Assembly (NCBI GenBank): GCA_002633005.1 | Contig: NMRA01000063.1 | Coordinates: 808,471-859,864, forward strand | Length of the DNA: 51,394 bases | Origin: Phoronis australis | Taxonomy: Eukaryota; Phoronida; Phoronidae | Direction: 5' to 3' | Part shown: positions 31,719 through 42,614 of the stretch, one piece after another | How the letters are laid out: each line of letters begins with the position of its first letter | Position numbering within the stretch: position 1 is the first letter of the stretch | Position numbers and translations under genes: made by a program | The notes under the pieces: generated by a model | Database searches by the model: none | What the model was told of the DNA's origin: nothing | The model's input: the letters and a program-made list of their open reading frames with translations, nothing else

Positions 31719-33000
31719 CGCAGTTCACCCCCACTGCATCCAGCTTATTTCTCGACACATCAAAGGCTTGATGGCGCCGTCAAAGGGTGAATGAGCTGGT
31801 CGCCATTCATGGGCTAGGCCGAATGTGTATTGGATGCAATAATTGCGGTGTACGAGTTACGAAATGGAAGTGCTCAACATCATCGTTGATAAAATTGAAA
31901 GCAAATACTAATGCGGCCTTCGAATTTTAAAATCGAGAGAAATTAGCGATTAATTTTTCTTCAGTCATGCAGCAGCGCGGCTAAACCAAACGTATTGATT
32001 TGTCATCGATTATGACGAGTAAGTTATAGTCTGTGTTATGCTCCCTTAGGACGAGTTAGTTATAGTCTGTGTTATGCTCCCTTAGGACGAGTTAGTCATA
32101 GTCTGTGTTATGCTCCCTTAGGAATCCCGGTAACAAATGTTGGCGTAGGAGTTGACTTATAAATGAAGTGGAGCACAGGAATGTAACCATAAAGTGACGA
32201 TGGGAAACTATAATTGCGCAGATCCTGGGTGCGAGATATCATCTACAACCCAGACTCATACAGGTTTAATCACGCTGCATGATTCGAGTACAAATTTGTA
32301 CATGCACTCAAAGCGTGCCATATGTCAATTCTTCGTCAAGTTTCCTAACAGAAATTAGGCTCTACAGCCTGGAAGTAATGCTATCAATCACTCACTTCCC
32401 ATGGATACTATTTTTTTGTTATTAACTGAATATTTGAGTCAGGAGTGATACACAGGTAACAACATTTTCGTAAATTGTAAGAACTTCATTTAACAAGTGG
32501 CCTTGTTCACACCTGTTACTATGGTACTGTGATTTCTCATAGCGTAGACACTTATAGTGTAATCCTTGCGGATATTTTCAAACAACCATGACTAAATTGG
32601 ATAAAGATGTAACTTTAAAGAACATTATCCCAAGAAAGGTGATTTTTTTTAGATCAGCCTCACTGAGGCGAAAGCGAGACCTTAATACCCCTCTTCTGCT
32701 GGAGTTTGCTCCAACTGTTAAATGACCCTGGCAAACCAACAGAATCAACAAAACTACCAAATTTCATATGACAAAAACGTTCAAGATAAAATCTCAAAAA
32801 TGCTGCTAAATTTTTTAAAATTACCATATCAATTTCATCTTATGCAACTTCAAACAAATTTTCATATAAAGAATATCAATCTTATTTTATAGACAAGTCC
32901 TTCATGCAAAAATAGAAAATTTTAAGAACAATGCCTAACAGGGTGTTGTTGGCAACAAATAAAACGTAGAAGTTTCATGTGAATACAATCAGCCATTTTT
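31719..33000. other. mostly non-coding stretch
   Basis: Apart from the 36-bp tandem repeat at 32014-32121, no feature is recognised. The 3' UTR of the DHHC gene presumably occupies part of 32900-33173, but no clear poly(A) signal was found. Confidence 0.35.
32014..32121. repeat. 36-bp tandem repeat, 3 units
   Basis: Units start at 32014, 32050 and 32086 (GACGAGTTAGTTATAGTCTG...). They differ at only two positions, so the expansion is recent. Confidence 0.95.
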
Positions 33001-33048
33001 GAGATACAATGTTCTGAGATACAATGTTTTGAGATACAATGTTCTGAA
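33001..33048. repeat. 16-17-bp tandem repeat, 3 units
   Basis: GAGATACAATGTTCT repeats three times with one C/T change. It lies about 130 bases past the stop codon of the DHHC gene, probably in its 3' UTR. Confidence 0.85.
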
Positions 33049-33173
33049 GTTGGCTATACTAGTGGACATTGTTCTATGGTCTTACATCATGACCTTAAAA
33101 CCACTTTATCTTGACATCAGAAAAATCAGTTCACATCACATCCACTTAACAGGATAACACCTCAAATAAGTGA

Positions 33174-34148
33174 CTACCTTTTCTGAGATTTGTAAACAAC
33201 ATTTGGCCAAATAATACCATCATTAGTTTGCTTGAACACCATGTGAGCAGGAAATACAAAATTCAAAAGCCAGTATTCACCAAATACTAAACGAATATTC
33301 TCTGCAACACTACCCAAACATTTTACATCAAGATCTTTTCTGACCTCATGACTTGTTTTTCCAGTAATCACTGTAAACATCTGCCAGCAGACAAAACTAA
33401 CAGACAAAGGACCAGCCCACCACAGGAAATAGCAATGACTTATCATAAAGAATTCATGAAGTTTAATATTTCCAAACATGAGTTTAACTACAGTTTTTGG
33501 TAAAAACAGGTCTGTGTAAGTTATGTTTGGGAAAGTGTTTACATTCATGTACTTAATTATAACATATAAGCCGAATAAGCAGTATATAGCTACATAGAAT
33601 GAAAACACAATAAAATGTCGTTCATTCTTAAACCCTATGCACACACCAACCATGTAGCAGTGATGATCCCTTTTCAGAATACATTTATTACAGTCAGGAC
33701 AGTGGTGGCAGCGTAGAGGTTTAATATGCTTACACATGCTACACCAGTCAGACATATCACTGTTCTCCCTAATGTCACCATTGGCCCTTCCATTTTGTCC
33801 ATGAACTGTCCTACAAAAGTCACCAGATGAATAGTATGTGGAATCCCTGGATCGACAAAATATCCAGTTGACTATAACTGATATTGCAACAAAAGTGAAG
33901 AATACTTGTAAACAATAGACAGTCCAGGCTCCTGATCCAGCGTATACAAACGGTATCCCATATACAGTGCATGAATAAAGCAATGTCAAGGCCACATACC
34001 AAAAGGCCCTGGTGGCAAACCTGTTAGACATAATTAAGTTCTTAGGGCTCCTGCCTCTTCTGTAGTAATGATTTTTCCATAGCTGCATCAAACTTTCAGA
34101 TCCAGAATCATCATTGTGTCCTTGCATATCAATAACAGTTGTGTCCAT
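33174..34148 (-). CDS. DHHC-type protein S-palmitoyltransferase (ZDHHC22/24-like)
   Basis: 324 residues, uninterrupted. ZDHHC enzymes transfer palmitate from palmitoyl-CoA to cysteines of membrane-associated proteins in Golgi, ER or plasma membrane. The cysteine-rich domain starts CSMCKHIKPLRCHHC (C136, C139, C147, C150) and runs through C153 and C156 to the catalytic DHHC at 161-164 and C170. Four hydrophobic segments fall at about 47-69, 74-97, 178-199 and 232-262, placing the DHHC loop in the cytosol as in the family. KTSHE at 264-268 stands where the TTxE motif lies. The start is the first ATG (34148). Nine bases upstream of it is TATTTTCAG, a likely 3' splice site, so the 5' UTR is split and the whole coding region sits in one exon. 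Length and layout best fit the small ZDHHC22/24-like group. The exact orthologue is uncertain. A retrocopy is possible but there is no sign of decay. Confidence 0.92.
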   Translation of the reverse strand: MDTTVIDMQGHNDDSGSESLMQLWKNHYYRRGRSPKNLIMSNRFATRAFWYVALTLLYSCTVYGIPFVYAGSGAWTVYCLQVFFTFVAISVIVNWIFCRSRDSTYYSSGDFCRTVHGQNGRANGDIRENSDMSDWCSMCKHIKPLRCHHCPDCNKCILKRDHHCYMVGVCIGFKNERHFIVFSFYVAIYCLFGLYVIIKYMNVNTFPNITYTDLFLPKTVVKLMFGNIKLHEFFMISHCYFLWWAGPLSVSFVCWQMFTVITGKTSHEVRKDLDVKCLGSVAENIRLVFGEYWLLNFVFPAHMVFKQTNDGIIWPNVVYKSQKR

Positions 34149-34211
34149 TTTCAAAATCTGAAAATATTAATAAGGAATGGTATTATAATGTGCCACCCAG
34201 GAAAAGTGAAC

Positions 34212-34330
34212 AGTGAACTGAAAAGTGGTTACAGTTAACTGAAAAGTGGTTACAGTGAACTGAAAAGTGGTTACAGTGAACTGAAAAGTGGTTACAGTGA
34301 ACTGAAAAGTGGTTACAGTGAACTGAAAAA
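34212..34330. repeat. 21-bp tandem repeat, 5 full units plus a partial
   Basis: The unit is GTGAACTGAAAAGTGGTTAC+A, and only one substitution (GTTAACTG) is seen among full units. It lies in the presumed first intron of the DHHC gene, about 55 bases before the acceptor. Confidence 0.95.
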
Positions 34331-34340
34331 TAAAGTGGGA

Positions 34341-34460
34341 TAAAAACCAGTCAGGGCAACTATAAAGCATGAAATGTACATGGGAGTCTGCAAGGTTTCA
34401 TTAAAAACCAGTCAGGGCAACTATAAAGCATGAAATGCACATGGGGGTCAGCAAGGTTCA
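34341..34460. repeat. 61-bp tandem duplication
   Basis: Units start at 34341 and 34402 with TAAAAACCAGTCAGGGCAAC and are about 90% identical. Confidence 0.9.
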
Positions 34461-35631
34461 TACATATCAAAAACGGGAACTTTAAAAAAACATAAAACAA
34501 TAATAATGCAACCATATCCAGTATGGGCTAAGTTTGCAAGATTACAAATAAAAAAAGTCTGCATGGAAAGTTTTAAATTTGTAACAGAGAAACTCAAGAA
34601 ATTTTAAAATTAGGAGGACAATAATCAAAGTTTCAGACAGGATATGTCATCTCCCCCAGGGCCTCAATGTCTCGATTTCGGAGCTGAACACCTGCCTCAT
34701 TTCCCTCAAAAAATATTTCAAAATCACGCCAATTAAATAGTGTGTTCTCAAAAATGAGTAAGGCAATGCTTCGAAGCACAAATTCAACACTTAAGTATTG
34801 GCTACTTGATGATGATCATGGAGACTTTCCATACATCCCAAAAAATTCCTCTCTCAGTAGGCAAATGCACGTTTCCCCTCAGATGAGCGAGGCCAACCTG
34901 ACCCCAACCTTTGTCAGAACTCCAATATTGCACCTCATGACAGTTGAATTTCACAATATTCTTTTGGTAACAAATGTCAAGGTCGAAAGTTATTTTAACA
35001 TCATCATTTAGCTCCATGAAAGTGCTTTTGGAAATATAAGTGAAAGTTAGAAGTATTACTCTAACAGCAATCATCTTAGTTGTGGTAACATACTGACCAA
35101 AATGGACAAAGTAATTTCCAAAACTGGACACTAACTCAAAAGTCTGCTCTCCCTATAACATTTACATTCTTACGGTGTCTTAGTGTTGATTTCATAAACA
35201 AATACAAGTTGATAAACATGGCTTTTTAAATTTTAAAAAAGAACTGTTACGTGAATGTAATGGACGTCATGGTAATGGATGTGACATGCCCCATGCTATA
35301 TGATCATACTTATGGCATATAAATGTGTGCACAAAGTATGTTAAACATCACAGTGGGCACACAATCATTTCTGACATAGTGTACAATCTACCTCATCTAA
35401 AACTTTACTTTTGAAATATAAAATACAAAAACAACTATATATCACAATTGACACGAACATGACATGAATGGATGAGATGAAAGACTGCACTCATTTTAAG
35501 CGTTAACAAGTGGGTATCACAACAGCAATGGGTACCTTCTATGTTCCCTACCGTATATAAGCACTGCAGTCCCACGCACCTATATTTGAAACTTTGCCTC
35601 TTTTAAAAATGTCTTTTCCTCAAGTGTTCTG
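34461..35631. other. non-coding stretch upstream of the DHHC gene
   Basis: It presumably contains the intron and 5' end of the DHHC gene, but no first exon could be fixed. A TATA-like GTATATAAGC at about 35551 points to the plus strand, away from the gene. Confidence 0.35.
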
Positions 35632-36245
35632 TGAGGCATAATTCACCGAAAAGCTTACGGCATATGACGCTCCTAATGTAAAGAATAGACAATTGTGAAC
35701 TTAGTCTGTTACGTCGCCGGCGTCAGTGTTCAGCGATTGTTGCCGGGACATTTATATGTAAATGAACCATTGTGTTGGCCAGGTGCATTCAAATGTTTGA
35801 CCTGGGTGCGGCAGTCAAGAGCCAGTCGTGACAAGGTGTAGATGTGTCTAGAAGCTGTTTAGAGAAAGTGGAACACTTTTGTCGACAGTAAAGACTTGTG
35901 ACATTCAGCGGACAAAGTGGGAACCGCAACTGAGATGATGGTGTTCAAAGTAGTCGGATGCTAAGAGGAAGGCACTGACCACAAGTGCACAGTGCACGAA
36001 CTATGTGAAATGATAAGCTGTACTCTGACTCAGTAATATTAGTTTGGGAGCCACATGGAGAATGGTCGTCCCAGTTATGATACATATTAGTATTTGTGTG
36101 TAAACCTTTAATGTGGAAGCTTCATTAAATATTGTTTCTTTTAAACTCTTTGTCTGATTAAAGTCACGTCGTGACACCTATAGGAGCTTCACTGTCTCTA
36201 CTGAGCCACCTAGAGACGGTGTTCACTGTCTAGGTCTAACGGAGC
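35632..36245. mobile_element. foldback-element arm interrupted by an LTR
   Basis: 35632-35676 (GAGGCATAATTCACCGAAAA...GCTCCTA) matches the right arm of the foldback element at 48395-48855 (GAGGCATAATTCGCCGAAAA...GCTCCTAT). 36177-36245 continues with TAGGAGCTTCACTGTCTCTA and CTGAGCCA as that element does. The LTR-like insert 35677-36176 lies between them. Confidence 0.55.
35672..36181 (+). mobile_element. second solo-LTR-like insertion (about 500 bp)
   Basis: 35677-36176 begins TGTAAAG and ends CGTGACA (TG...CA). It is flanked by CCTAA (35672-35676) and CCTAT (36177-36181), four of five bases matching. It breaks a foldback element at the point where the other copy is continuous. An ATTAAA at about 36125 may be its poly(A) signal. 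Plus orientation is inferred from that. Confidence 0.5.
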
Positions 36246-36317
36246 TCAGCACTCAGTGGTACCTAACCTAGCTCACAGGTGTCCTCACCCATACCAAAAA
36301 AAGGCCTTCCTGCAAAC

Positions 36318-36980
36318 ATAAATAATTATGTGCACATTATTTCTTTGGCTCACTATTATATGACTGTAGGTTTAATTTCCAACTCAAGCTGGTTTGTTCA
36401 TGCCAGTCCCGGTGGCCGCGATGGGCCTGATCGAGTTCCGAGCCACTGGCCGGGATAACGAGTCAGTCCGGCCGCGACGGGCCTGATCGGGTTCCGAGCC
36501 AATGACCGGGATAACAAGCATTTTGTGTGTTTGATCTATGTTCTTCTGTCTGTATTTCATGGAAGAATACTTCGAATTTATCTCCGAACAGATAACCAAA
36601 CTCCTGCTACGGTTCTTGGTAAATTGGCCTGCCAAACTGCCAAGCTACGGTGTATCCAAATACCTGTAAATCCGTAACAGCGAAATAAAATAAAACAACA
36701 TGTTTTTATAAGAACTCGGTGTATTTTTAAGAGTTTTACATCGAAGTTTGATGATTTATTGGTGTTAAATGATGAATTCAAGCGATAAGCTGACACCACT
36801 AACCCGTGTTGTGAACTGCTGAACAGACAGCGTGTGAAATCCATTACGTCATTGGATAATTTCAACACCTCCGTCTGCCGTCAGGTTCTGGTAACGCAAC
36901 CGAACCTGTCGTTATCGAGTAGAACTACTAGATCTAAATTGATACAAAAAAGGTTGTTTTTTGGGTGGCATTCTCTTTAA
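36318..36980 (+). mobile_element. Kolobok-like transposon, copy E, right half only
   Basis: It aligns with the right halves of copies B and D from AATTATGTGCACATTATTTC through the conserved terminal block to GGGTGGCATTCTCT (ends 36976), followed by TTAA (36977-36980). The left half with the THAP segment is missing. In copy B the same boundary lies at about 5885, so this is a simple 5' deletion. Confidence 0.8.
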
Positions 36981-37308
36981 CAAAATTGCAGCCGAGCATC
37001 TGAAGAGCAATTGCTCTTGATTTTCGTATACTAACGTAACCTGCGTAGCTATTTCTTTTAATTTTAGTAACATTATGTCAGCTTTGTTTGTTGAAATGTT
37101 TTGCATAATTTCCAAGTAGTGGTAACACAGTTCAAATAATCGTTATATGTCATAGCAACAAATCAAGTTATGAATCATAGTATTCTTCAGGTCCCAGATA
37201 TCCATCTTGGCTCAATATCTATAACGGAGATGAGACTGTCTACACCTTTCGTCTGATGGATGACTTCGGTCAAGGGGACACCGAAGTGCTGGAGTAATTC
37301 CATGTTGT

Positions 37309-37476
37309 GTATACAGTGGCGGATTTAGAGGGGGGCCAAGGGGGCCATGGCCCCTCTAAAATTTTCCCAGATTCCATTTGGCAGTACGAGGGTGCGAATG
37401 TCTGTCGGGCAAAATCCTGGCTCATAATCTGCCCTGGCTCCCCTAAACTCAAAATCCTGGATCCGCCCCTGGTATA
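37309..37476. mobile_element. 158-bp MITE with 5-bp target duplication
   Basis: The element 37314-37471 begins CAGTGGCGGATTTAG, ends with GGATCCGCCCCTG, and has GTATA on both sides (37309-37313, 37472-37476). The CAGTGGCGGATCC terminus is common in animal genomes. Related truncated ends occur at 3700-3782 and 30516-30534. Confidence 0.85.
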
Positions 37477-37644
37477 GGCACTCCACTGACTTACGGTAGT
37501 CATTGAAAGGCCCGGGTTTGGCCCTCATTCCTTGAGGATGCCTTGAGAACTTTATTTATCTGTCCATCATACATTCATTTTTGTGTTCATTTCACTTGAG
37601 ACAACTATGGGGAATAAATACTGCAGTTGTCGTTTGTATAGCAT

Positions 37645-38000
37645 GTGAACTTTCCTCCATGGCTCAAGACCAAGGCATTACAGCGTTTTCCTGTTGCTCC
37701 CAACTTGTTCGACTCTATAGCCTAACAACAAGTTGGGAAGAACACCTCGGTAGCCGATATCTTACACGACTGATTAACTCCCTTCTGGCATTCATGGTTG
37801 GAGGGCCAGCTCTCTTTTGTTCGATAATTGCTGTAATCTCCAGTAAGATCATATCTAGCCTGACTGAGCTGTGCTTCTAAAATTAAAAGTTAAGTTAGAA
37901 CATATTTGAACGTAAACCAATAGCATTTCTGAAATCCTCATCAAATGGTGATCATGTTTAGTTTTTGATTTGCCAAAATCGCCCAACTACAACCGAAGTT
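37645..38000 (-). repeat. dispersed repeat, copy 2 (inverted partner of 27600-27945)
   Basis: Same landmarks in reverse order and orientation as copy 1. Divergence is moderate, so the two insertions are old or independent. Confidence 0.65.
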
Positions 38001-38755
38001 ACAACAATCTATTCTTTCCGAATCTACCAATTTGCTTTGGGTTTGACTGTGTTCACACCTGGTCTGGTAGATAATTGGCCTGCCTGTTGTCATACCAGAC
38101 AAAAGACTGTGCTTGGCAGTTAACAAAGAAGCTAGATGTTTTCACACGCTCACAACCCTCTACGTCTGGTACTGGGTCACTAAACGGAAAAACGCCGTCA
38201 TGGTCTTCATTTTATTACATTGTTGTGGAAAGTTTATGTTTAAGTTCTATTTATTATCTTCATAAGCTGTATTAAAATGTGGGGTATTCATAATATCTGC
38301 CAATAATACATTTTTGAAATGGAGTTTGTTTATCTTTAATTTTTTTAATGTAATAGATTTTGACAAAGTTAAGTTAGTCGCAAACTGCATGTTAACAAAA
38401 TTCCACAAAATAATATCAATAATTTGCTCAACCAATTATCATATTTCAACTTTCTTGATGAAAAATCTTTAGAATGATACCTTATTTATTTCTTCCTTGA
38501 GCAATTCTTATTTTATGCCAATTTGACATGGCAAAATTGTAGGACACAGACACCGGTGATCTAAAGTCGTGAATATAAGCATAATAAGCAACTGATTGTC
38601 ATACTACCCAATGTCAGTTAGTAATTGCTAATGTGATGTCGTGGACATATATCAGCCTTCACAAATATGCGTGTTTTGCCAATCTTAACCCTATTGTTTG
38701 TCTCCGTTAAGCAGAGTAATTGAAACGGTCGCTGATATCGCTGGCCATTTTGAAT

Positions 38756-39352
38756 GAGGCCCTAAAGTCGTGACCGTTTCGTTTAGACGGAAATACATGA
38801 AGTAAGGCCACACAAATCAACTACAATGGTTACAGTTACTCTAGACGACATAAAAATGCATTGCATATTGTTTATTAATTCAGTTTCAATTGAAATAAAT
38901 TGATATGTGTTTTGCACCCAGCTCGGATGTGCACAGACGTTTTCAATGAGGATGTTTACGTAAAACGCTAACAACCCAGCATCAAGTCTCTGTATTTTAT
39001 TGCTTTGGCCTTACAAAACTTGATCGACCCTGGGACATTTTGATACATTGTTCAAGCTACCCCTGGACCGCGTGTTTGAGCAAATCTGAACAATGCATGT
39101 TTTCGAAAATATATTCTGAATAGGCACAAAAAAGTGGATTAGTGAAATATGCTGTTTTTAAGATACATTTGAAAAAAGAAGCCACTCACTCACTGTATAT
39201 TATATTGTGAGTATCAACACATCCGGGTATTCGTTTGACGTTCCTATAAGCAGACGAACGCTGGAAACTTCAACGCTAGATCTCGCGGGACCGCGCAGAA
39301 GAGGAAATAAGATCGTTCACGACTTTAGGGCACTCACGACTTTAGGACCTCT
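38756..39352. mobile_element. possible TIR element with CCTAAAGTCGTGA ends
   Basis: GAGGCCCTAAAGTCGTGA at 38756 is mirrored by CACGACTTTAGGACCTC at about 39336-39352. A second inverted copy lies 16 bases inside the right end, and one more direct copy near 38564 lies outside. No target duplication is clear. Confidence 0.4.
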
Positions 39353-40440
39353 GACGGTACTCACTTTTCTTTGTCGGCTTTGATGACTTTAAGTCTTTAA
39401 GGTCAATATCTTCGCACTGCAATGGAATGTCGGAATGTTTCAAATTATTCATCATAAAAATTTCTTAAAAAATGATGTAGCACATGTCTATCAGCGCGTT
39501 ACGTATAATTGTAACCATGATATTTTAAACTCGCAAATTTGATGTGACTATTTTTACCAAGCTGTATTTTTGACGAAGCCGGTGAATGCTGTAATTCCGA
39601 TGTCGAATCTAGTAAATAAGTAAGTAAGTAAGTTTTGCGAAAAATGGTCTACATGCTGTCTTAGTATTAAGCCTAATCGGTCCAATTTTGAAACTTACCA
39701 AACGATTTTAAAATAGCTAGCTTGAACAAATGCAGCTAAACGTCAGTATTCCAATCGCCATCACCAAGCGGAAGTTTGTCTTGACATTTTCCCACAATCC
39801 TGAGTGCAAATGATTGCGACATCTACCGTCTGCTTTCCATTCGAGAAACTCCCGGCGGCAAAGCGGGCGTAGTGGTACGGCTGCAGTAGCCCGTAGAGAC
39901 AATAATGCTGTGCGACTTACAAATTTGAACTTATATGTCTTCCAGCCATATCACGGTATTCTCACGTAAGCAAGATACCAATTATATCTAAAATGTAAAT
40001 AAATCCTCATTTATTAGGGTCTCCGTCTCTCATTTTTGTCAGTCGAGCGCAATCAGATGACGGATTAAGTCCGGCATCGGGAAGAGATGCCGGCATGTAT
40101 AGTTCAGTGTATGCTGACCGTGGATTGTTGTAATAGTGAACATCATTCGTCCTTTATCTTTCAGTGGTGTCTTGTGATTTGTCACTTTTATGGTTCCCCG
40201 GGTGTTACTTTTATTTTTGCTGGCGGGGCCTGCTGGCAGTCTTCATCAGCAAGCAATCAGGCTCAGGGATGGGCACCTTATCGGATTGGGTTTTACTGAA
40301 GCTTGAGTAGCTGTGTTTTAACTGGTGAGTACTTCTAGAGGCCTAGCTAGTGAACCTGCAATAATACAACATGTTCATCATGCGCGCACGCCAGGCACAG
40401 CGGGTCCCAACGGGGACCAGCTCGAACTTTTGACTTAGTG
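39353..40440. other. non-coding stretch
   Basis: Short GTAA tandem (AAGTAAGTAAGTAAG) near 39615-39630. An open minus-strand frame at 39902-39717 has no recognisable content. Confidence 0.35.
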
Positions 40441-40469
40441 TGGACATTTTACTAAGTTTCACGGTGTAT

Positions 40470-41104
40470 ATTTTTGGGAGAGAGGCAAGTGGTCAGCTCA
40501 GATGCTCTAATCAGGAGCTGGTGAGACATCTGGAGGAGGTCCACAGAGACACTCGGTGCGAGGAACCTTAATTGGGAGATTTTGACTGGACGGATGAAGA
40601 GGAATTTGCAAGTGTACCTTTGGACTGAGATTGGCGGTTTTAACTTATAAGTTCTCATTTTGGCTGTGATGTCAAGAAGGTGGTCATGAACGCCAAGTCG
40701 GGATCAGCTCCAGGCCCATCCGGGCTACCGTACATAGTTTATAAGAAGTGTCCAAGGTTATTACACCGCCTTTGGAAGCTATTGAGAGTGATTTGGCGCT
40801 CTAGAATTGCCTTGGAGATGGGGAAAGGCGGAAGAAGGCAAAGGCTCAGTGAAGATTGGTGACTTCCGTCCCGGCTATCTCGTTATTGGATATGGAAGGG
40901 AAAGTCTTTTTCGCGGCTGTGCTGGCAGACAAGCTAACGACATATTTGTTGGAGAACAGTGACATCAACCTCTCAGTGCAGAAGGGAGGCATTTCCGGCT
41001 ACTCTAGTGTTTAGAACACAACTGTGTGATCACGGAGTTAATCGGATGCAAAGAAATTAAAGAAAGGTCTGTCTGTGATATGGCTTGACATGGCCAATGC
41101 ATAT
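40470..41104 (+). pseudogene. reverse-transcriptase fragment of an endonuclease-type (R2-like) non-LTR element
   Basis: 40680-40862 reads NAKSGSAPGPSGLPYIVYKK followed by LLRVIWRSR, the fingers region of this RT class. Later pieces in shifted frames read TYLLENSDINLSVQKGGI and WLDMANAY, the last being RT motif A with its catalytic Asp. The frame breaks several times (after 40855, and TAG near 41013). Motif C and the rest of the RT are missing: unrelated sequence starts at about 41105. It belongs with the C-terminal part at 42615-43403. Confidence 0.65.
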
Positions 41105-41262
41105 GCTTATTAACTCTGAAAAGAAGCTGATAAGTGTCCCAGATGAGTCTTTCATCAGGATTTCCAGAGGTCTCACTTTCCCTTTCCTATACAGTGCTGC
41201 TGTGACGTCACACCCTGTCATTGCATGCAGACCAGGCAATGCTGCAGCGAGACCCCTTGTTA
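41105..41262 (-). pseudogene. exon fragment with XPG/FEN-like 'TGCD' motif
   Basis: After an acceptor-like ACGTGTTTCAG the minus strand reads TRGLAAALPGLHAMTGCDVT, then a KGKVRPLEIL segment. This GLHA-TGCD pattern resembles a helix-hairpin region found in large uncharacterised invertebrate proteins with an XPG/FEN-like nuclease fold; that link is from memory of the family and tentative. The fragment is cut off at 41105, where the retroelement RT begins. The entry phase (TA completing a codon) matches the exit phase of the frame at 41587-41445. Confidence 0.35.
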
Positions 41263-41444
41263 CTGAAACACGTCATTGTTTATATATTTATTTAAATAGC
41301 ATTGGGACTCCACCAAATTAGGGGTGATTTGTATTTTATCACGGAGGACATTATATCGGCCATCGGCAAATGACTCCGCGAAACTAAAACACTATACACT
41401 ACACTGAATTTCGACATCATGTAAAAATTTCTTCAAAAACTTAC

Positions 41445-41587
41445 CACTAGGAGTTAACTGTCTCACATCTTGACACCCGTCTGCTTTTCGCTTCTTGTGA
41501 TCATGAGAGTAAACAAAAGGCTTCAGTGAACGACAGTTTTCTATAATTAGTTTTTGTTTCTTGCGGTCCCATTTTTTGCAGTGAACT
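41445..41587 (-). CDS. candidate exon with consensus donor
   Basis: Open on the minus strand from 41587 to a donor CCTAGTG|GTAAGTTT at 41445. It encodes a basic segment (CKKWDRKKQKLIIENC, then SHDHKKRKADGC). The protein is not recognised. A second open frame overlaps it (41725-41501). It exits in phase 1, and the exon at 41262 would complete the codon. Weak support. Confidence 0.25.
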
Positions 41588-41689
41588 TATTAATACAACA
41601 CTTTTGTCACCAATTGAGAATATGTGTACTTCGATTTCCGTGGTGCAATTTTTAACATCTTGTTGTCCAGTTGTTTGGGTTTCCCACCC

Positions 41690-42480
41690 GGGTACTTGAA
41701 CTAGCAGGGGGAAGTGTAGCTCCATTTTTAAGGTCCTTTCTGGGTTTCTGGCCGACTATTTCCAGAGTAAAATTTGTCTTTCACGAGTCATTGGGTGTTC
41801 AGTGCAGCACGATTGTTGGTTTTAAATCAGTTTAAGCCGATACCTTGAAAATCTGTCTCAAAAATGGCATACCGTGGTTGAGTTTTTTGAGGGTTTCTGC
41901 CAGCCACAATCCAGAGTGTATTTTGTCTGCTGGTCATAGGGCGTTCAGTAACCTGTGATACGTATTGAATCTCATGTAATTGGTTTTTTGTGGTACCTCG
42001 AATGTATGTGCTAGCTCATTTTGGGGGGTCTTTTTTGGTTTATTCCCCTGGACCCATTCCGGAGTGCAGTTTGTCTGTCATGGGTCATTCAGAAGTGTTC
42101 AGTGCGGTACTTCTGTTCGTTTTAAATCAGTTTTGGCCGGTACCTTGAAAATCTAGTCTAGATCAAATTTTGATGGCATACCGTCACTGTTGGTTAAGAT
42201 TTTTGGAGGTTTCTGCCGGGCACAATCCAGAGTGTATTTTGTCTGTCATAGGGCATTTAGTGATCTGTGACATGTATTGAATCATACGGAATTGGTTTTG
42301 TGTGGTACCTCGAATGTCTGTGCTAGCTCATTTTTGGGGGTCCTTTTGTGGTTTCTGCCGGACCCATTCCAGAGTGCAATTTGTCTGTCATGGGTCATTC
42401 GGTGTTCAGTGCGGTACTATTGTTCGCTTTAAATCAGTTTTGGCCGGTACCTCGAATATCTAGTCTAGCACATTTTCTGG
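41690..42480. repeat. dimeric tandem repeat (~300-bp period, two related subunits)
   Basis: Subunits alternate. One begins GGTACCTTGAAAATCT (41840, 42141); the other begins GGTACCTCGAATGT (41993, 42305), with a diverged unit before (41690) and a partial one after (42446). Both share TTTCTGCC...ATTCCAGAGTG...TTTGTCTGTCATGGG. The array lies between two halves of a broken non-LTR element and has no open frame. Confidence 0.85.
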
Positions 42481-42614
42481 TCCCTTTGTAATGCCCCCAG
42501 GGGTCACACCCAGAGTGCAGACAACGGCAGACGTCCATTTCTGTACATACTGAGGTGGACTCTAAATTCTCCAGTGGTCAGATGTTGGTACCTCGTTCAT
42601 CTAATTCATGTGAT

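Noticed and set aside
35545-35570. TATA promoter for a plus-strand gene
   Set aside because: GTATATAAGC is a good match, but no first exon follows and the region quickly enters mobile-element sequence.
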